A stretch of 64,000 nt of DNA from Fibrobacterota bacterium. GTDB taxonomy: Bacteria; Fibrobacterota; Fibrobacteria; UBA11236. Location: NCBI GenBank assembly GCA_028287465.1, contig JAQBPO010000076.1, positions 124,001 through 188,000 of the forward strand. The letters run 5' to 3'. Positions 33,046 to 44,057 of this stretch are shown one piece after another. A program made the translations under genes and the position numbers. Under the pieces are notes generated by a model. The model saw only the letters and a program-made list of their open reading frames with translations, did not search any database and was not told the DNA's origin. Within the stretch, counting starts at the first letter, position 1; the number at the start of each line of letters is the position of its first letter.

Positions 33046-34239
33046 ATGTCCAGACACCTCTTTACCTCCGAATCCGTCTCCATGGGCCATCCCGATAAGA
33101 TGGCCGATCAAATCTCCGACTCCATCCTCGACGCCATGCTCGAGCAGGATCCCAAGAGCCGCGTCGCCTGCGAAACCCTGATCGCCACCGGTATGGTGGT
33201 CATCGCCGGTGAGATCACGACCAAGGCCAATATCGATTTCCAGAAAGTCGTGCGCGACGCCATCGCCCGCACCGGCTACACCAACGCCGAATGGGGCTTC
33301 GACTCCAAGACCTGCAGCGTGCAGGTTGCGCTGAACAAGCAGTCCCCCGACATTTCCCAGGGCGTGACCGAAGGCGAAGGCCTTTACAAAGAACAGGGCG
33401 CCGGCGATCAGGGCATGATGTTCGGTTTCGCCTGCGACGAAACCCCTGAGCTCATGCCCATGCCCATCCACTACAGCCATCGCCTGGTCGAGAAGCTGGC
33501 CGAGCTGCGCGAGAAGGGCGTGCTCACCTGGCTGCGCCCGGACTCCAAGTCCCAGGTCACGGTCGAGTACGTGGACGGAAAGCCCAAGCGCATCGACGCC
33601 GTCGTGGTCTCCACCCAGCATGGCGAAGAAGTCTCCCACGAGACCATCGTCAAGGAAATCACCGAGAAGTGCATCAAGGCCGTCATCCCGGCCAACCTGC
33701 TCGATGCCCACACCAAGTACTATATCAATCCCACCGGCCGCTTCGTGGTCGGGGGCCCCATGGGCGATTGCGGCCTCACCGGCCGTAAAATCATCGTCGA
33801 CACCTACGGCGGCATGGGCCGGCACGGCGGCGGCGCCTTCTCGGGCAAGGATCCCTCCAAGGTCGATCGTTCCGCCGCGTACGCCGCGCGTTACGTCGCC
33901 AAGAACATCGTGGCGGCCGGCCTGGCCACCAAGTGCGAAGTCCAGGTGGCCTACGCCATCGGCGTCGCCAAGCCCGTTTCCGTTTTCGTGGAGACCTTCG
34001 GCACCGGCAAGCTCCCCTATGAGACCCTCGAGGCCCTGGTCCACGAGCATTTCGACCTGACCCCGGGCGGCATCATCCGCACCCTGGATCTGCTGAAGCC
34101 CCGCTATAAGGCCACCGCCACCCATGGCCACTTCGGCCGTACGGGGGATGCCTTCACCTGGGAAAAGACCGACAAGGCCGAAGCCCTCAAGGCCGCCGCC
34201 GCCAAATTCCTCGCCAAGCCCCAGTTGGCCACCGCTTAA
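33046..34239 (+). CDS. metK: S-adenosylmethionine synthase MetK
   Basis: 397 aa, the family length. [20 protein letters not shown] at the N-terminus, [16 protein letters not shown] (ATP-binding hexapeptide region) and [19 protein letters not shown] are diagnostic. It makes SAM from methionine and ATP. The ahcY gene follows 102 bases later with a GC-rich hairpin between (34249-34276), suggesting co-transcription with partial attenuation. Confidence 0.97.
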   Translation: MSRHLFTSESVSMGHPDKMADQISDSILDAMLEQDPKSRVACETLIATGMVVIAGEITTKANIDFQKVVRDAIARTGYTNAEWGFDSKTCSVQVALNKQSPDISQGVTEGEGLYKEQGAGDQGMMFGFACDETPELMPMPIHYSHRLVEKLAELREKGVLTWLRPDSKSQVTVEYVDGKPKRIDAVVVSTQHGEEVSHETIVKEITEKCIKAVIPANLLDAHTKYYINPTGRFVVGGPMGDCGLTGRKIIVDTYGGMGRHGGGAFSGKDPSKVDRSAAYAARYVAKNIVAAGLATKCEVQVAYAIGVAKPVSVFVETFGTGKLPYETLEALVHEHFDLTPGGIIRTLDLLKPRYKATATHGHFGRTGDAFTWEKTDKAEALKAAAAKFLAKPQLATA

Positions 34240-34248
34240 ACCCCATCC

Positions 34249-34276
34249 GGCCCGCCCGCAATGCGCGCGGCGGGCC
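34249..34276 (+). terminator. Hairpin between metK and ahcY
   Basis: GGCCCGCC and GGCGGGCC pair across 12 bases and are followed by TTTCCCTT. The stem is strong but the T-run is weak, so partial termination or mRNA protection are both possible. Confidence 0.45.
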
Positions 34277-34341
34277 TTTCCCTTCACGCCGGACCATCGC
34301 CGATGGAAACCGCAAACAATTACGAACGAGGAAGTACCCAT

Positions 34342-35814
<1,473 letters not shown>

Positions 35815-35857
35815 GGCTGCGAACGGCCCACAGTTGTAGTAGACGACTGGGTGGCTC

Positions 35858-35877
35858 AAAACCCTTGATGGGTTTTT
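35858..35877 (+). terminator. ahcY terminator
   Basis: AAAACCC-TTGAT-GGGTTTT plus a further T. It is nested in a wider pairing of ACGGCCC (35823-35829) with GGGCCGT (35881-35887). Confidence 0.65.
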
Positions 35878-35891
35878 CGCGGGCCGTGAGC

Positions 35892-35917
35892 CGGGAGCGA
35901 GCGCTCGCGAGCGGTTA
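35892..35917. repeat. Palindromic intergenic element (copy 2)
   Basis: Twenty-six bases identical to 15654-15679. Flanking bases also agree loosely (GxGAG before; TTCCG shortly after). As at copy 1, it stands just after a hairpin at the end of a gene. Confidence 0.75.
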
Positions 35918-35984
35918 CTTCCGCACAGAAGTCGCGCCTCCTCGCTTTTATAAGGGGAGCACTGGGTGGAGAATCGTAACATGA

Positions 35985-36015
35985 AGCCCTCGGAGGAAAC
36001 TCCGGGGGCTTTTTT
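35985..36015 (+). terminator. Strong orphan terminator
   Basis: An 11-bp stem (AGCCCTCGGAG with CTCCGGGGGCT, one G-U pair) closed by a GAAA tetraloop and followed by six T. No protein gene ends between it and the ahcY terminator 110 bases earlier, so it is either a second ahcY terminator or the end of a small RNA. Confidence 0.75.
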
Positions 36016-36294
36016 ATTGGAAGGTCCACGGTCTTCCTTAAAAGCCAAAGCGCGACCCTCCCCCCATAGACCCGGACACCCATCGGGCACCGCCACTTGC
36101 TTCGTAGAAATGCATTGTTGACGCTCCTAAGGTTTGCTATAAAGTCACTTAATGTCCATTTTCATGCATTTTAAAGCCTTATTGGACTTTTTTTTGCTTC
36201 GTAAATTAAGGTGTATTTTCGATGTCGATTCCCGATCTTCGCGCTATATTGACACCGGGGTGGGGTTCCACTGCAAACGGGGGTAACAGGTTCC

Positions 36295-37368
36295 ATGATT
36301 AATCGAATGCTAACCATGCTGATCACGGTCGGACTCGGGAGCCTGGCCACTCTTTCCAACGCGCAGGATTACACCAATAAGTTGACGCCGGTCGAAACCG
36401 CCTCCGGATACGACCTGTTGTTCAACGGCACGGATTTCAAGGGCTGGCACGGCTACAAGATGACCACCATTCCGGACGCCTGGCTCGTCAAGACCAATAC
36501 CCCCCTTGGGACCCGCATCGAGAACGGGAACGGCAACAAGCAATACCTGATGACCGACAAGAAGTACAAGAACTTCGATCTGAAGCTGGAAGTCCAGGTT
36601 CCCGCCAGCGCCAATAGCGGCATCTTCATCCGGTACGAGGAAAACGCATCCTCCCCCGGCGATCACCGTTCCGGACCGGAAACCCAGGTTTGCGGCTCCA
36701 GCGACGTGGACTGCGCCTCCCCTGTCCACTTTTTCGGGGCCTGCTACGATATGTTCCCGCCCAAGATCCAGAATTGGTACAACCCCTCCGGCCAGTGGAA
36801 CCAATTGCGGATCATCGCCTACGACAGCAATATCGTCCATTACGGCAACGGCAAGAAACTGGTCGACTACAAGATCGGCTCCGCTGAATTCCTGGCTGCC
36901 TATGCCAAGAGCAAGTACGCTTCCGACGGGAACAACGGCCGTTATTACGACATCCATCCCGGCAGCGTCATGCTCCAGCACCATGGCGAAATAGGCGTCA
37001 CCTTCCGCAACATGAGGGCCAAGGAGCTGACAGCCAACCCGCTCAAGGAGGAGTTCAAGGACGGGAAGTGGCCGGATACCCTGTCCATGAATTCCGTCTT
37101 CGGGGCGACGACCGCCCTGCGGACCTCCGGCCCTTCCGCGCTCCCGGGAATCACCGCGGCCTATGCAGGCCCCGGGGCGGCCCTGGTCACGGTGTCCGGC
37201 GACCACGGTTCCTTCGAGGCCATGGGCATCGATGGCCGGGCCATTCCCTTCAGGAAAACCCCCGACGGTTCCTATCTCGTCGAGCGGGGAACGGCTTCCT
37301 CCGGGATCGCCATCGTCCGCATCCGCGCGGCAGGCGGCTCCGCTTCGAAGATCATCGATCTTCCTTGA
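36295..37368 (+). CDS. DUF1080 (3-keto-disaccharide hydrolase-like) secreted protein 2
   Basis: 357 aa with signal peptide (MLTMLITVGLGSLATLSNAQ). Residues 25-240 are DUF1080: ASGYDLLFNGTDFKGWHGY, LKLEVQVPASANSGIFIRYEE, GPETQVCG, HYGNGKKLVDYKIGS and HPGSVMLQHHGEIGVTFRNM. A beta-rich C-terminal domain of about 110 residues follows. It is related to, but not close to, the DUF1080 protein at 31779. Likely a periplasmic or surface glycoside-active protein. It is followed by an outer-membrane porin. Confidence 0.82.
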   Translation: MINRMLTMLITVGLGSLATLSNAQDYTNKLTPVETASGYDLLFNGTDFKGWHGYKMTTIPDAWLVKTNTPLGTRIENGNGNKQYLMTDKKYKNFDLKLEVQVPASANSGIFIRYEENASSPGDHRSGPETQVCGSSDVDCASPVHFFGACYDMFPPKIQNWYNPSGQWNQLRIIAYDSNIVHYGNGKKLVDYKIGSAEFLAAYAKSKYASDGNNGRYYDIHPGSVMLQHHGEIGVTFRNMRAKELTANPLKEEFKDGKWPDTLSMNSVFGATTALRTSGPSALPGITAAYAGPGAALVTVSGDHGSFEAMGIDGRAIPFRKTPDGSYLVERGTASSGIAIVRIRAAGGSASKIIDLP

Positions 37369-37437
37369 TCATCCGAGGGTTCCCGAGATCCGATTCCGAT
37401 ATCATTCCGGTCACACTTCCCTCCTTAAGGATATGAC

Positions 37438-38868
37438 ATGCGCAATTTCTTGAATCCGGTCTGCTTCGCGGCCGTCCTTTCGGCCTTGCCGGCGGCCGCC
37501 GAGCAAGAAGGCGGGATCCACTTCAAAGGTGCCCAGGCATTCTACGAATTCGGCAGCATCATGAAGGGCGTGGAACTGTCCACGGACACCCTCACAAACC
37601 AATGGGTGCAGCGCTTCGGAGGCACCTTCGACCTGGAGGCCAAGCGGGGGGATCATCTCAGCCTGTATTTCGGGACCGGGAGCATCTTCTGGCATGCCGT
37701 GCCGCTCGTGGTCGGCAATAGCGCCGCCAAGGTCTTCTACGGCGACGCCGTCCTCACCAAAGCCTTCGCCCAGTTCTCGTTCGGCGAAGGGGAAAATCCC
37801 GCCCTGGTGGGCAAGCTGGGATTCATCCCGGTCAAGTACGGCAATTCGCGCAACCTGGGCGAGTACCTGTTCCGCACGGGAACCTATCCGGACTATATCG
37901 TCACCGGGAACGGGTATACGGCGGTCAACACCACCACGACCGCGGTGCTCGGGACCCAATGGACCCAGCGCTTCTCCGGCGGTTTCTCGCACGATCTCTT
38001 CGTCACCAGCGAGCGCCAATCCTATCCCTTGCACGACCTTTCCCTGACCTACCTGGCCAAATACAAGGGCGGCTTCCTCAACGCCGGCCTCGGCGTCCAG
38101 TTCGATCGCCTGATTCCGGTCAAGCCCAGCATCACCACCCCTACGGAAGAGAAGAATACCTGGTTCGAATACCAGGGGCGGAAGATCGCCAACAATCCGG
38201 AATACTACCAGTTGCTGGCCGCCGGAGCCACCCATGACGGGCGCACGGAAGATGCCGCGCGCTGGACCGCCGAAAAGAACGTGGTGGACAGCCTCCGGAA
38301 GGCATGGGAGGCCGATCCCGCCGTCCGGCCCGCCCTCAACAAGTTCAGCTTCAAGGGGATCAAGCCCCTGGCCATGGTCGCCCTCGATTTCAAGTCCCTG
38401 TTCGGGGAAGGCCTTTTCCGCAACGACGAGATGACGCTCTACACCGAAGCCGCCCTGATGGGATGGGAAAACCGCCCGATCTATTACGAGAAGCGCATGG
38501 ATCGGGTCGTGGCGATGGTCGGGTTCAACTTCCCCACCTTCGGCCTTCTGGACAACCTGAACATGGAAGTCGAGCGATGCACCAGCCCTTTCGTGAACGG
38601 CTACCGCAATGCCCGCGAGGGGAACATCCCCCTGCCCGATTACAATTACGATCAGATCACCGGATACGATCCGGAGGATTGGCACGGCGACGACCTGAAA
38701 TGGTCCGTCTACCTGGGCCGGAATATCATGGACGGCTTCCAGGTCCAGGCCCAGGCGGCCAGCGATCATCTGCGCGGCCGGCGGTACACCCGCGTGGTTT
38801 CGGAGAACTCCCTGCTGGTGGACCGTCCCGATTGGTATTACGCCATCAAGCTGGTGGTTTCCCTCTAG
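37438..38868 (+). CDS. Outer-membrane porin-like beta-barrel protein
   Basis: 476 aa. Signal peptide (RNFLNPVCFAAVLSALPAAAEQ). Repeated amphipathic strands rich in aromatic residues follow (GDHLSLYFGTGSIFWHAVP, GGFLNAGLGVQFDRLIPV, GLLDNLNMEVERCTSPF), and the C-terminus WYYAIKLVVSL is a barrel end. There are no TonB features. The long insert EEKNTWFEYQGRK...ALNKFSF is probably a loop. It starts 70 bases after the DUF1080 gene on the same strand and may move its products. The family is not identified. Confidence 0.65.
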   Translation: MRNFLNPVCFAAVLSALPAAAEQEGGIHFKGAQAFYEFGSIMKGVELSTDTLTNQWVQRFGGTFDLEAKRGDHLSLYFGTGSIFWHAVPLVVGNSAAKVFYGDAVLTKAFAQFSFGEGENPALVGKLGFIPVKYGNSRNLGEYLFRTGTYPDYIVTGNGYTAVNTTTTAVLGTQWTQRFSGGFSHDLFVTSERQSYPLHDLSLTYLAKYKGGFLNAGLGVQFDRLIPVKPSITTPTEEKNTWFEYQGRKIANNPEYYQLLAAGATHDGRTEDAARWTAEKNVVDSLRKAWEADPAVRPALNKFSFKGIKPLAMVALDFKSLFGEGLFRNDEMTLYTEAALMGWENRPIYYEKRMDRVVAMVGFNFPTFGLLDNLNMEVERCTSPFVNGYRNAREGNIPLPDYNYDQITGYDPEDWHGDDLKWSVYLGRNIMDGFQVQAQAASDHLRGRRYTRVVSENSLLVDRPDWYYAIKLVVSL

Positions 38869-38993
38869 AGCGAGCGCTTTTTTTCCCGCCTACCCGTGGG
38901 GGGTGAACGGACCGGTCCCTGGCCGGCCCGGGGGCGGCGGAGAGGCCGTGGGGGCCTCTTGCCGCCCGATCCCTCCCGCTTCCAATCCCGTCC

Positions 38994-41657
38994 CTAGAGC
39001 TGTTTCAAGGATACATTGTCGAGCCAGGCATCCGAAACGTTGCCGGCCCCGAAATGGAAGCCTACCCGGACCGCATTGTCGGTCGCCGAGGCCGTGACGT
39101 TCACGATGAAGTGCTGCCATGCGCCCGCGGCCTGGGTCACCGTGTATTGCTGCTCAAGGTACTTGGTCCAGGGATCGCCATTATGCTCCACCACCACCTT
39201 GAAGCCCTTGGGCACGGCTTCGCCGCGCATATCGAACTCCAGGCGGTAGGTCTTTCCCGCGGTGAGGCCGACCTGCTGGTAGATCTGGAATTCCCAGGGC
39301 TGGGCTCCGGCGGCGTTGATCACGGCCTTGGCCGCTCCGAGATCGCTGATGAAAGAACCCGAAGCCGCTCCCTGCACGGCCGGGGTCCACGAGGCCAGGC
39401 CATTGGCGAAGGAGCCGTTCGCGATCATCTCCGCGCCGGGCGCCGAGGCTTGCACGTCGATGTAATTCACGTTGAAGTCCCCGGTGTTGAAGGTGAGCCG
39501 TACGGTATGGGCGCCCGCCGTCAGGGTGATATTGGCCGTGGCCGCATCCTTCCAACTCTGCCAGCCCGAGGCGTCGGTAAAGGAGAACGCGCCTGCCGGG
39601 GCCCCGTCCACGGAGACCGCCAGGGTCTTGGTCCCCGCGACGCCTGAGGCCAATCGCGCGGTCAACAGGTAGGTCCCGGCGGTCCCCACGTTCACGTCAT
39701 AGGCCAGCCATTCGCCCGCCTGGGTCCAGCCCACGTTGTAGCCGGGCCCCCCGTCGGTGGTGGCTTCGATGTCCACATTGTCGGTACGGAACTGACCGCC
39801 CGAATTGCCCGCGGAGAGGTCATGGTACCCTGCGCCTTCGCCGCCATTGTTATAGGCCTCGGCCTGGATCCGGCCGGGCAGCTGGATGCGGTTCTGGGCC
39901 GGGAGCGTAACCTGCAGGTAATTCAGATTGATGTCCGCCGTGGCCATGGACACCGTGATCGTATGGAAACCGGCGGACAGCGGCACGCCCGCGAGCGCGG
40001 CGTCCTTCCAGGTTTGCCAGCCGGTGGCTTCCGTGAAGGAGATGGCGCCTGCCTGAACGCCGTCGACGAGGATGTTCAGGCTCTTGGCGCCCGCCGCGCC
40101 GGAGGCCACGCGGGCCGAGAAGGTGTAGAGACCCGTGGTCGCGGCGTTGATTTCATAGCGGAGCCATTCGCCGGGCTGGGTCCAGCCGACGTTATAGCCT
40201 CCGCCCGCGTCCGTGGCGATCTGCAAATCCACGTCTTCGGAGGCGCGGTAGGCGCCGCCGGTATTGCCGGGGGTCAAATCGGAATACCCGACCTTCTGGC
40301 CGCCCGCGCGGAAGGCTTCCGCTTCGATGCGCCCGGGAACGGCGATGGCGCCTTCGGTCGGCGGCACCACGGTGAAGCTCATGGCGGGGCCGGGGGCGGA
40401 GATGTCCACGATGCGCAGGTTCATCGGGCTGCCGTCCTTCCAGCCGAAGAGGGGATAGCCGGCCTCATCGAAGGAATTGGAAACGTTGTCGAACAAATCG
40501 GTCATGTCCCCGCGCAGGGCGGTATGGTCGTCCGATTCGGGATGGCTCTGGTCGTCCCGGCGATCGGCTTGCACCAGTTTCACGCGCAGGAAGGGCCAGT
40601 TGGTCGAATAGGCTTCATGGACGTACCAGATGGCCAGGCCTTCATCGGTCGGCAGCCCGTCCCCGTCGATGGCCACGTAATAGTCGCCGTGGCGCAAGGC
40701 CTCGATCAGGTAGTACTCGCGGGGGTCCTTGGGGTTGGTGTATTTGTATACGGCGCCGGGGTTGTTGGCCGTGACCGTATAAGTGGCGCGGGCGGTCTTG
40801 GAGACCTCCACCACGTTGTCGATCCAGCCCTGCTGGTATCGCAGCCCCGCATCGATGGGCATGGGACCGAACTCGTTCCCGCCCGACCCCATCAGGCAAT
40901 AGTGGCCCAGGTTCATGGTGGTGCTGTCCGTCCGGTAGTAGTAGTAATCCGTCCATTCGAACAGGTTGTGCCCCAGCTCGTGGACGAGGGTATTGTTCCG
41001 GATGGGTTCGGATACCGGGTAGTTGGTGAGGCTGACCGCGCCCACCGGGGCGATGACGCCGTTGTTCCGCACGCCGACGTTTTGCGCGGCGTCGGTCCCG
41101 TAGTTCACTCCCCCGCCGCCGGGCCAAGCGGCCATCAGGTCCAAGCTCCACAGGCGGTTTTCCGACGGGTGCATGGAAAGGCCGGTGAAGCCGGACGGGT
41201 ACTTGGCCTTGACGGCGGCAAGCGCGTCGTGAACCAGTTCCTGGCCGCCGTCCCAGGGAGGATTCCGCTGGAAGTCGTTGATGTAGTAGTCATGGGGATG
41301 CGGCAGATCCACGCTGGCCACTTCGAAGGTGAGGTTGACGCGGCCGTTGGATTGCCGGCTGAAGTATTGGTTCACGGAACCGTTGTTGCCGTCGGTATTG
41401 TATCCCGTCGGCTGGTTCAGCATGGCGGAGAATTGGGCCTCGGTGCGGCTCATCCGGTAGTCCGTGAAACCCACCATCACGGCCAGGGCGCGGATGCTCC
41501 TGGGCTTATCGACGCGGACCAGGGCGCCCGCCGCGGTCGCGGAGTTGTCCATGCCCGTCTGCGCCCGCGCGTCGCAGGAAGGCTGGGTCTGCATACAGCC
41601 CGCGAAAGCCATGGCGGCCGCCAGGATTCCCGTATTCACGAAGTTCGATTTACTCAC
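38994..41657 (-). CDS. M6-like metalloprotease lipoprotein with three carbohydrate-binding modules
   Basis: 887 aa from GTG 41657 (AAGGGAAC upstream). Lipobox near residue 20 (AAAMAFAGC). Residues about 40-420 are an M6/immune-inhibitor-A-type protease: RALAVMVGFTDYRM, zinc site LVHELGHNLFEWTDYYYY and a later CLMGSGG Met-turn. Then two CBM6-type modules, each with a GRIEAEAF/GRIQAEAY start and a YNVGWTQ...GEWL core, and a final CBM4/9-like module (EMIANGSFANGLASWTP to WLDNVSLKQL). It should be an outer-surface protease held on polysaccharide, probably attacking glycoproteins or wall-associated protein. Confidence 0.85.
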   Translation of the reverse strand: MSKSNFVNTGILAAAMAFAGCMQTQPSCDARAQTGMDNSATAAGALVRVDKPRSIRALAVMVGFTDYRMSRTEAQFSAMLNQPTGYNTDGNNGSVNQYFSRQSNGRVNLTFEVASVDLPHPHDYYINDFQRNPPWDGGQELVHDALAAVKAKYPSGFTGLSMHPSENRLWSLDLMAAWPGGGGVNYGTDAAQNVGVRNNGVIAPVGAVSLTNYPVSEPIRNNTLVHELGHNLFEWTDYYYYRTDSTTMNLGHYCLMGSGGNEFGPMPIDAGLRYQQGWIDNVVEVSKTARATYTVTANNPGAVYKYTNPKDPREYYLIEALRHGDYYVAIDGDGLPTDEGLAIWYVHEAYSTNWPFLRVKLVQADRRDDQSHPESDDHTALRGDMTDLFDNVSNSFDEAGYPLFGWKDGSPMNLRIVDISAPGPAMSFTVVPPTEGAIAVPGRIEAEAFRAGGQKVGYSDLTPGNTGGAYRASEDVDLQIATDAGGGYNVGWTQPGEWLRYEINAATTGLYTFSARVASGAAGAKSLNILVDGVQAGAISFTEATGWQTWKDAALAGVPLSAGFHTITVSMATADINLNYLQVTLPAQNRIQLPGRIQAEAYNNGGEGAGYHDLSAGNSGGQFRTDNVDIEATTDGGPGYNVGWTQAGEWLAYDVNVGTAGTYLLTARLASGVAGTKTLAVSVDGAPAGAFSFTDASGWQSWKDAATANITLTAGAHTVRLTFNTGDFNVNYIDVQASAPGAEMIANGSFANGLASWTPAVQGAASGSFISDLGAAKAVINAAGAQPWEFQIYQQVGLTAGKTYRLEFDMRGEAVPKGFKVVVEHNGDPWTKYLEQQYTVTQAAGAWQHFIVNVTASATDNAVRVGFHFGAGNVSDAWLDNVSLKQL

Positions 41658-41750
41658 GCTGGTTCCCTTGGATTGATGTTTCACCCGGCCATGTCCAAGG
41701 CCGGCGCGGAACAAGGTATCCAGAACCCAGGGACCCGTAATTGACTTATG

Positions 41751-42383
41751 TTACGATGGAATCCGTTTTGCCGGCGCATGCCCCGCGGGGAGGGCGGGCT
41801 TCGCTTGGATTTTCCTCCGCAACCGGCTCAAGGTTTCCCGCTCCAGGCCCAGGTAGGAGGCGATCAGGTAGAGGGGCACCCGGGCATGGATGTGCGGGCT
41901 CGCTTCCATGAGGTTGAGGTAGCGCTGCTCCCCCGTCAGGAACAGGAAGTGTTCCACGCGGCGGGTCACGGAAACGTAATAGCGTTCCGCCGTGATACGG
42001 CCGAGCCGCTCCCAGCTTTTGGATTTGTCGAAGGCGAATTGCCAGGCCTCCTTGCTGAAGGAAACGATTTCGGAATCCTCCATGGCCTGGATGATGTATC
42101 GGCTAGGAGCCTGGCTCAGGAAGCTGTCGAACTCCACCAACATGTCCTTCTCGAAATTGAAGAAGGTCGTTATCTCCTTTTTCTCGGTGAGGTAGTACTT
42201 GCGGAAATAGCCCCGCGTGACGAACCCCATGCGCCCGCAGATTTCCCCTTCATCCAGGAAAAGCGATTTTGCCCGGTAGCGCCGCAGTTCCAGGTGGGGC
42301 TCGAACAAGGCCCAATCCTCCCTGGACATGAAGGGGAACTGCAAAACCCAACGCTTGAATTGATCTCGGCCATCCACCGCCAT
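41751..42383 (-). CDS. Crp/Fnr-family transcriptional regulator
   Basis: 210 aa. The N-terminal cyclic-nucleotide-binding-like roll has CGRMGFVTRGYFRKYYL and SFLSQAPSRYIIQAMEDSEIVSFS. The C-terminal winged helix has VPLYLIASYLGLERETLSRLRRKI. There are no Fnr-type cysteines at the N-terminus. The roll lacks an evident cAMP phosphate-binding arginine signature, so the ligand is unknown. It is divergent from the NAD-dependent epimerase gene at 42539, which it may control. Confidence 0.87.
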   Translation of the reverse strand: MAVDGRDQFKRWVLQFPFMSREDWALFEPHLELRRYRAKSLFLDEGEICGRMGFVTRGYFRKYYLTEKKEITTFFNFEKDMLVEFDSFLSQAPSRYIIQAMEDSEIVSFSKEAWQFAFDKSKSWERLGRITAERYYVSVTRRVEHFLFLTGEQRYLNLMEASPHIHARVPLYLIASYLGLERETLSRLRRKIQAKPALPAGHAPAKRIPS

Positions 42384-42538
42384 GCCTCCGGGAAAGGAAT
42401 GGGAGAAGTACTATTTTACCGGGATTCCGCGGGTTTTTTTCATGGCATTTCGCGGTCGCAGCACCTAATTTGGGATTCCGGCGATCCGTTCCGGACTTTT
42501 TCCGGGCGGTCCACCACGCGAATGCAAAGGAGCGAATC

Positions 42539-43426
42539 ATGAACGTATTTCTGACGGGCGCTACGGGATACATCGGAACCGTGGTCGCGGAAGCGTTGCA
42601 AAAGGCGGGGCATGCGGTGACGGGCCTTGCGCGGAGCGAGGAAGCGGAACGCAAATTGTCGGCGCGGGGCGTCAAGGTCCAGCGCGGGGACCTGACCGAC
42701 AAAGAGGCCGTCATGGCCGCGGCCAAGGCATCGGATGCGGTCATCCATACGGCCACGACCAACGATGCGAACGGCCCCAAGGCGGACAAGGCGGCGGTGG
42801 AGGCGATCATCGCGGCCCTTTCCGGATCTAACAAACCGTTCATCTACACCAGCGGCGTCTGGGTGGTAGGGCAGACCGGGAACCAGCCCGTGGATGAGGA
42901 TGCATCCACCTCTTCCCCCCTGGCCATCGTGGCTTGGCGCCCCGCCATCGAGGCGATGGCCCTGGCCGCGGCCAAGCAGGGCGTCAGGAGCTCGGTGCTC
43001 CGGCCCGGCATCGTATACGGGCGCGGCGGCGGCATTCCCGCCATGCTGGTCGGCGCCGCGAAGCAGGGCAAGGTCACCTATATCGGGTCGGGGGATCAAC
43101 AATGGCCGTCGGTGCATGTGGATGACCTGGCGGACCTCTATGTGAAGGTATTGACCCAGGCGCCTGCCGGGAGGATTTGGCACGGAATCACGGCTCCCAT
43201 CCGGGTCAGGACCCTGGCCGAAGCCGCGGCCGGATCCGGTGGAGCGGGCGCGGCCGTCGAATCCTTCCCTTTGGAAGAAGCGCGCAAGGCCATGGGGCCC
43301 TTCGCGGACGCCTTGGCCGCCAATCAGATGGTATCGGCGGAAAAGACGAAAGCGTCCCTGGACTGGAAGCCCTCGCGGCCTTCGATTGTGGATGAGGTTT
43401 TGCGCGGGTCCTACGCCAAGGTCTGA
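42539..43426 (+). CDS. NAD-dependent epimerase/dehydratase (extended SDR)
   Basis: 295 aa from ATG 42539, with AAAGGAG upstream. FLTGATGYIGTVVAEAL is the Rossmann glycine motif; VQRGDLTDKEAV, YTSGVWVVG and RSSVLRPGIVYGRGGG follow. The usual YxxxK is not evident at the expected place (WRPAIEAMAL), which is common in atypical extended SDRs of this YwnB/NmrA-like group. Substrate unknown. Confidence 0.8.
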   Translation: MNVFLTGATGYIGTVVAEALQKAGHAVTGLARSEEAERKLSARGVKVQRGDLTDKEAVMAAAKASDAVIHTATTNDANGPKADKAAVEAIIAALSGSNKPFIYTSGVWVVGQTGNQPVDEDASTSSPLAIVAWRPAIEAMALAAAKQGVRSSVLRPGIVYGRGGGIPAMLVGAAKQGKVTYIGSGDQQWPSVHVDDLADLYVKVLTQAPAGRIWHGITAPIRVRTLAEAAAGSGGAGAAVESFPLEEARKAMGPFADALAANQMVSAEKTKASLDWKPSRPSIVDEVLRGSYAKV

Positions 43427-43490
43427 AGACCGGACCGGCGGCGGCCGTGGGCCGATGCCGGTCCATGGCCTGCGGCCAATGGGCCAGGGT

Positions 43491-44057
43491 CTATCGTTGC
43501 GAGAAGAGGTCGAACTCGATTCGCAGCGAGTCCTTCACCGGGACGAACATCAGGCTGGGCCGCTTCACCTTGAAATCGGACAGCTTGATGTCGAACCCGC
43601 CGGTGATCTCCACCTTGTCCCCCTTGAACCTCGGGGTGACATGGAACAGGACGGGCCTGGAAACCCCGTGGAAGGTGAGGGTCCCGGCGACGGCGTATCC
43701 GTCCCCTTCCGGCTTAACGGATCCGCTCGCGAATTCCACCCTCGGGTACTTGATCGCGTTGACCACTTCCAGCATATGGGAATCGCGGCTGGAATTGCGG
43801 CTGTCGAAGGCGGCGACCGGAGCGCTCACCGTTATCTTCGAGCTCACGGTGTCCGGGGATAGATCGACTTCGCAGGCGAAATCGTTGGCGACCCCGGTAA
43901 CCTTGTGCATGGGGTGGATCAGGACGTACTTGAGGGTGGACTCCCCCTTGATGGCGTGGTAGGGCTTGCTCCAGGCGGTGGCCGTTCCCGCGAGGAACAG
44001 GCCCAAGGCCAACCCGATGGATGTCGCCGATGCGCGCATGCGATTCCCGCCTTTCAA
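43491..44057 (-). CDS. YceI-family periplasmic protein
   Basis: 188 aa, with signal peptide (SIGLALGLFLAGTATAWS) and a YceI lipocalin-like barrel: IKGESTLKYVLIHPMHKVTG, VSAPVAAFDSRNSSRDSHMLEV, VAGTLTFHGVSRPV. The family binds isoprenoid-type lipids in the periplasm. Its ATG overlaps the stop of the upstream membrane-protein gene, so both are translated from one mRNA. The pair with a cytochrome-b561-like protein is a recurring bacterial arrangement. Confidence 0.87.
   Translation of the reverse strand: MKGGNRMRASATSIGLALGLFLAGTATAWSKPYHAIKGESTLKYVLIHPMHKVTGVANDFACEVDLSPDTVSSKITVSAPVAAFDSRNSSRDSHMLEVVNAIKYPRVEFASGSVKPEGDGYAVAGTLTFHGVSRPVLFHVTPRFKGDKVEITGGFDIKLSDFKVKRPSLMFVPVKDSLRIEFDLFSQR

Larger units (their letters stand above)
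35815..36294. other. Gene-free stretch after ahcY: terminators and a repeat
   Basis: 480 bases with no supported gene. In order: ahcY terminator hairpin (35858-35877), palindromic repeat copy 2 (35892-35917), a very strong second terminator (35985-36015), then AT-rich sequence up to the DUF1080 gene. Confidence 0.65.

Noticed and set aside
34240-34341. SAH riboswitch before ahcY
   Set aside because: The intergenic hairpin looks like a plain GC-rich stem; no conserved SAH-binding core recognised.
35981-36130. A short plus-strand frame starting ATGAAGCCC within the strong terminator
   Set aside because: Its first codons are the terminator hairpin itself, and no family or good ribosome-binding site supports it.
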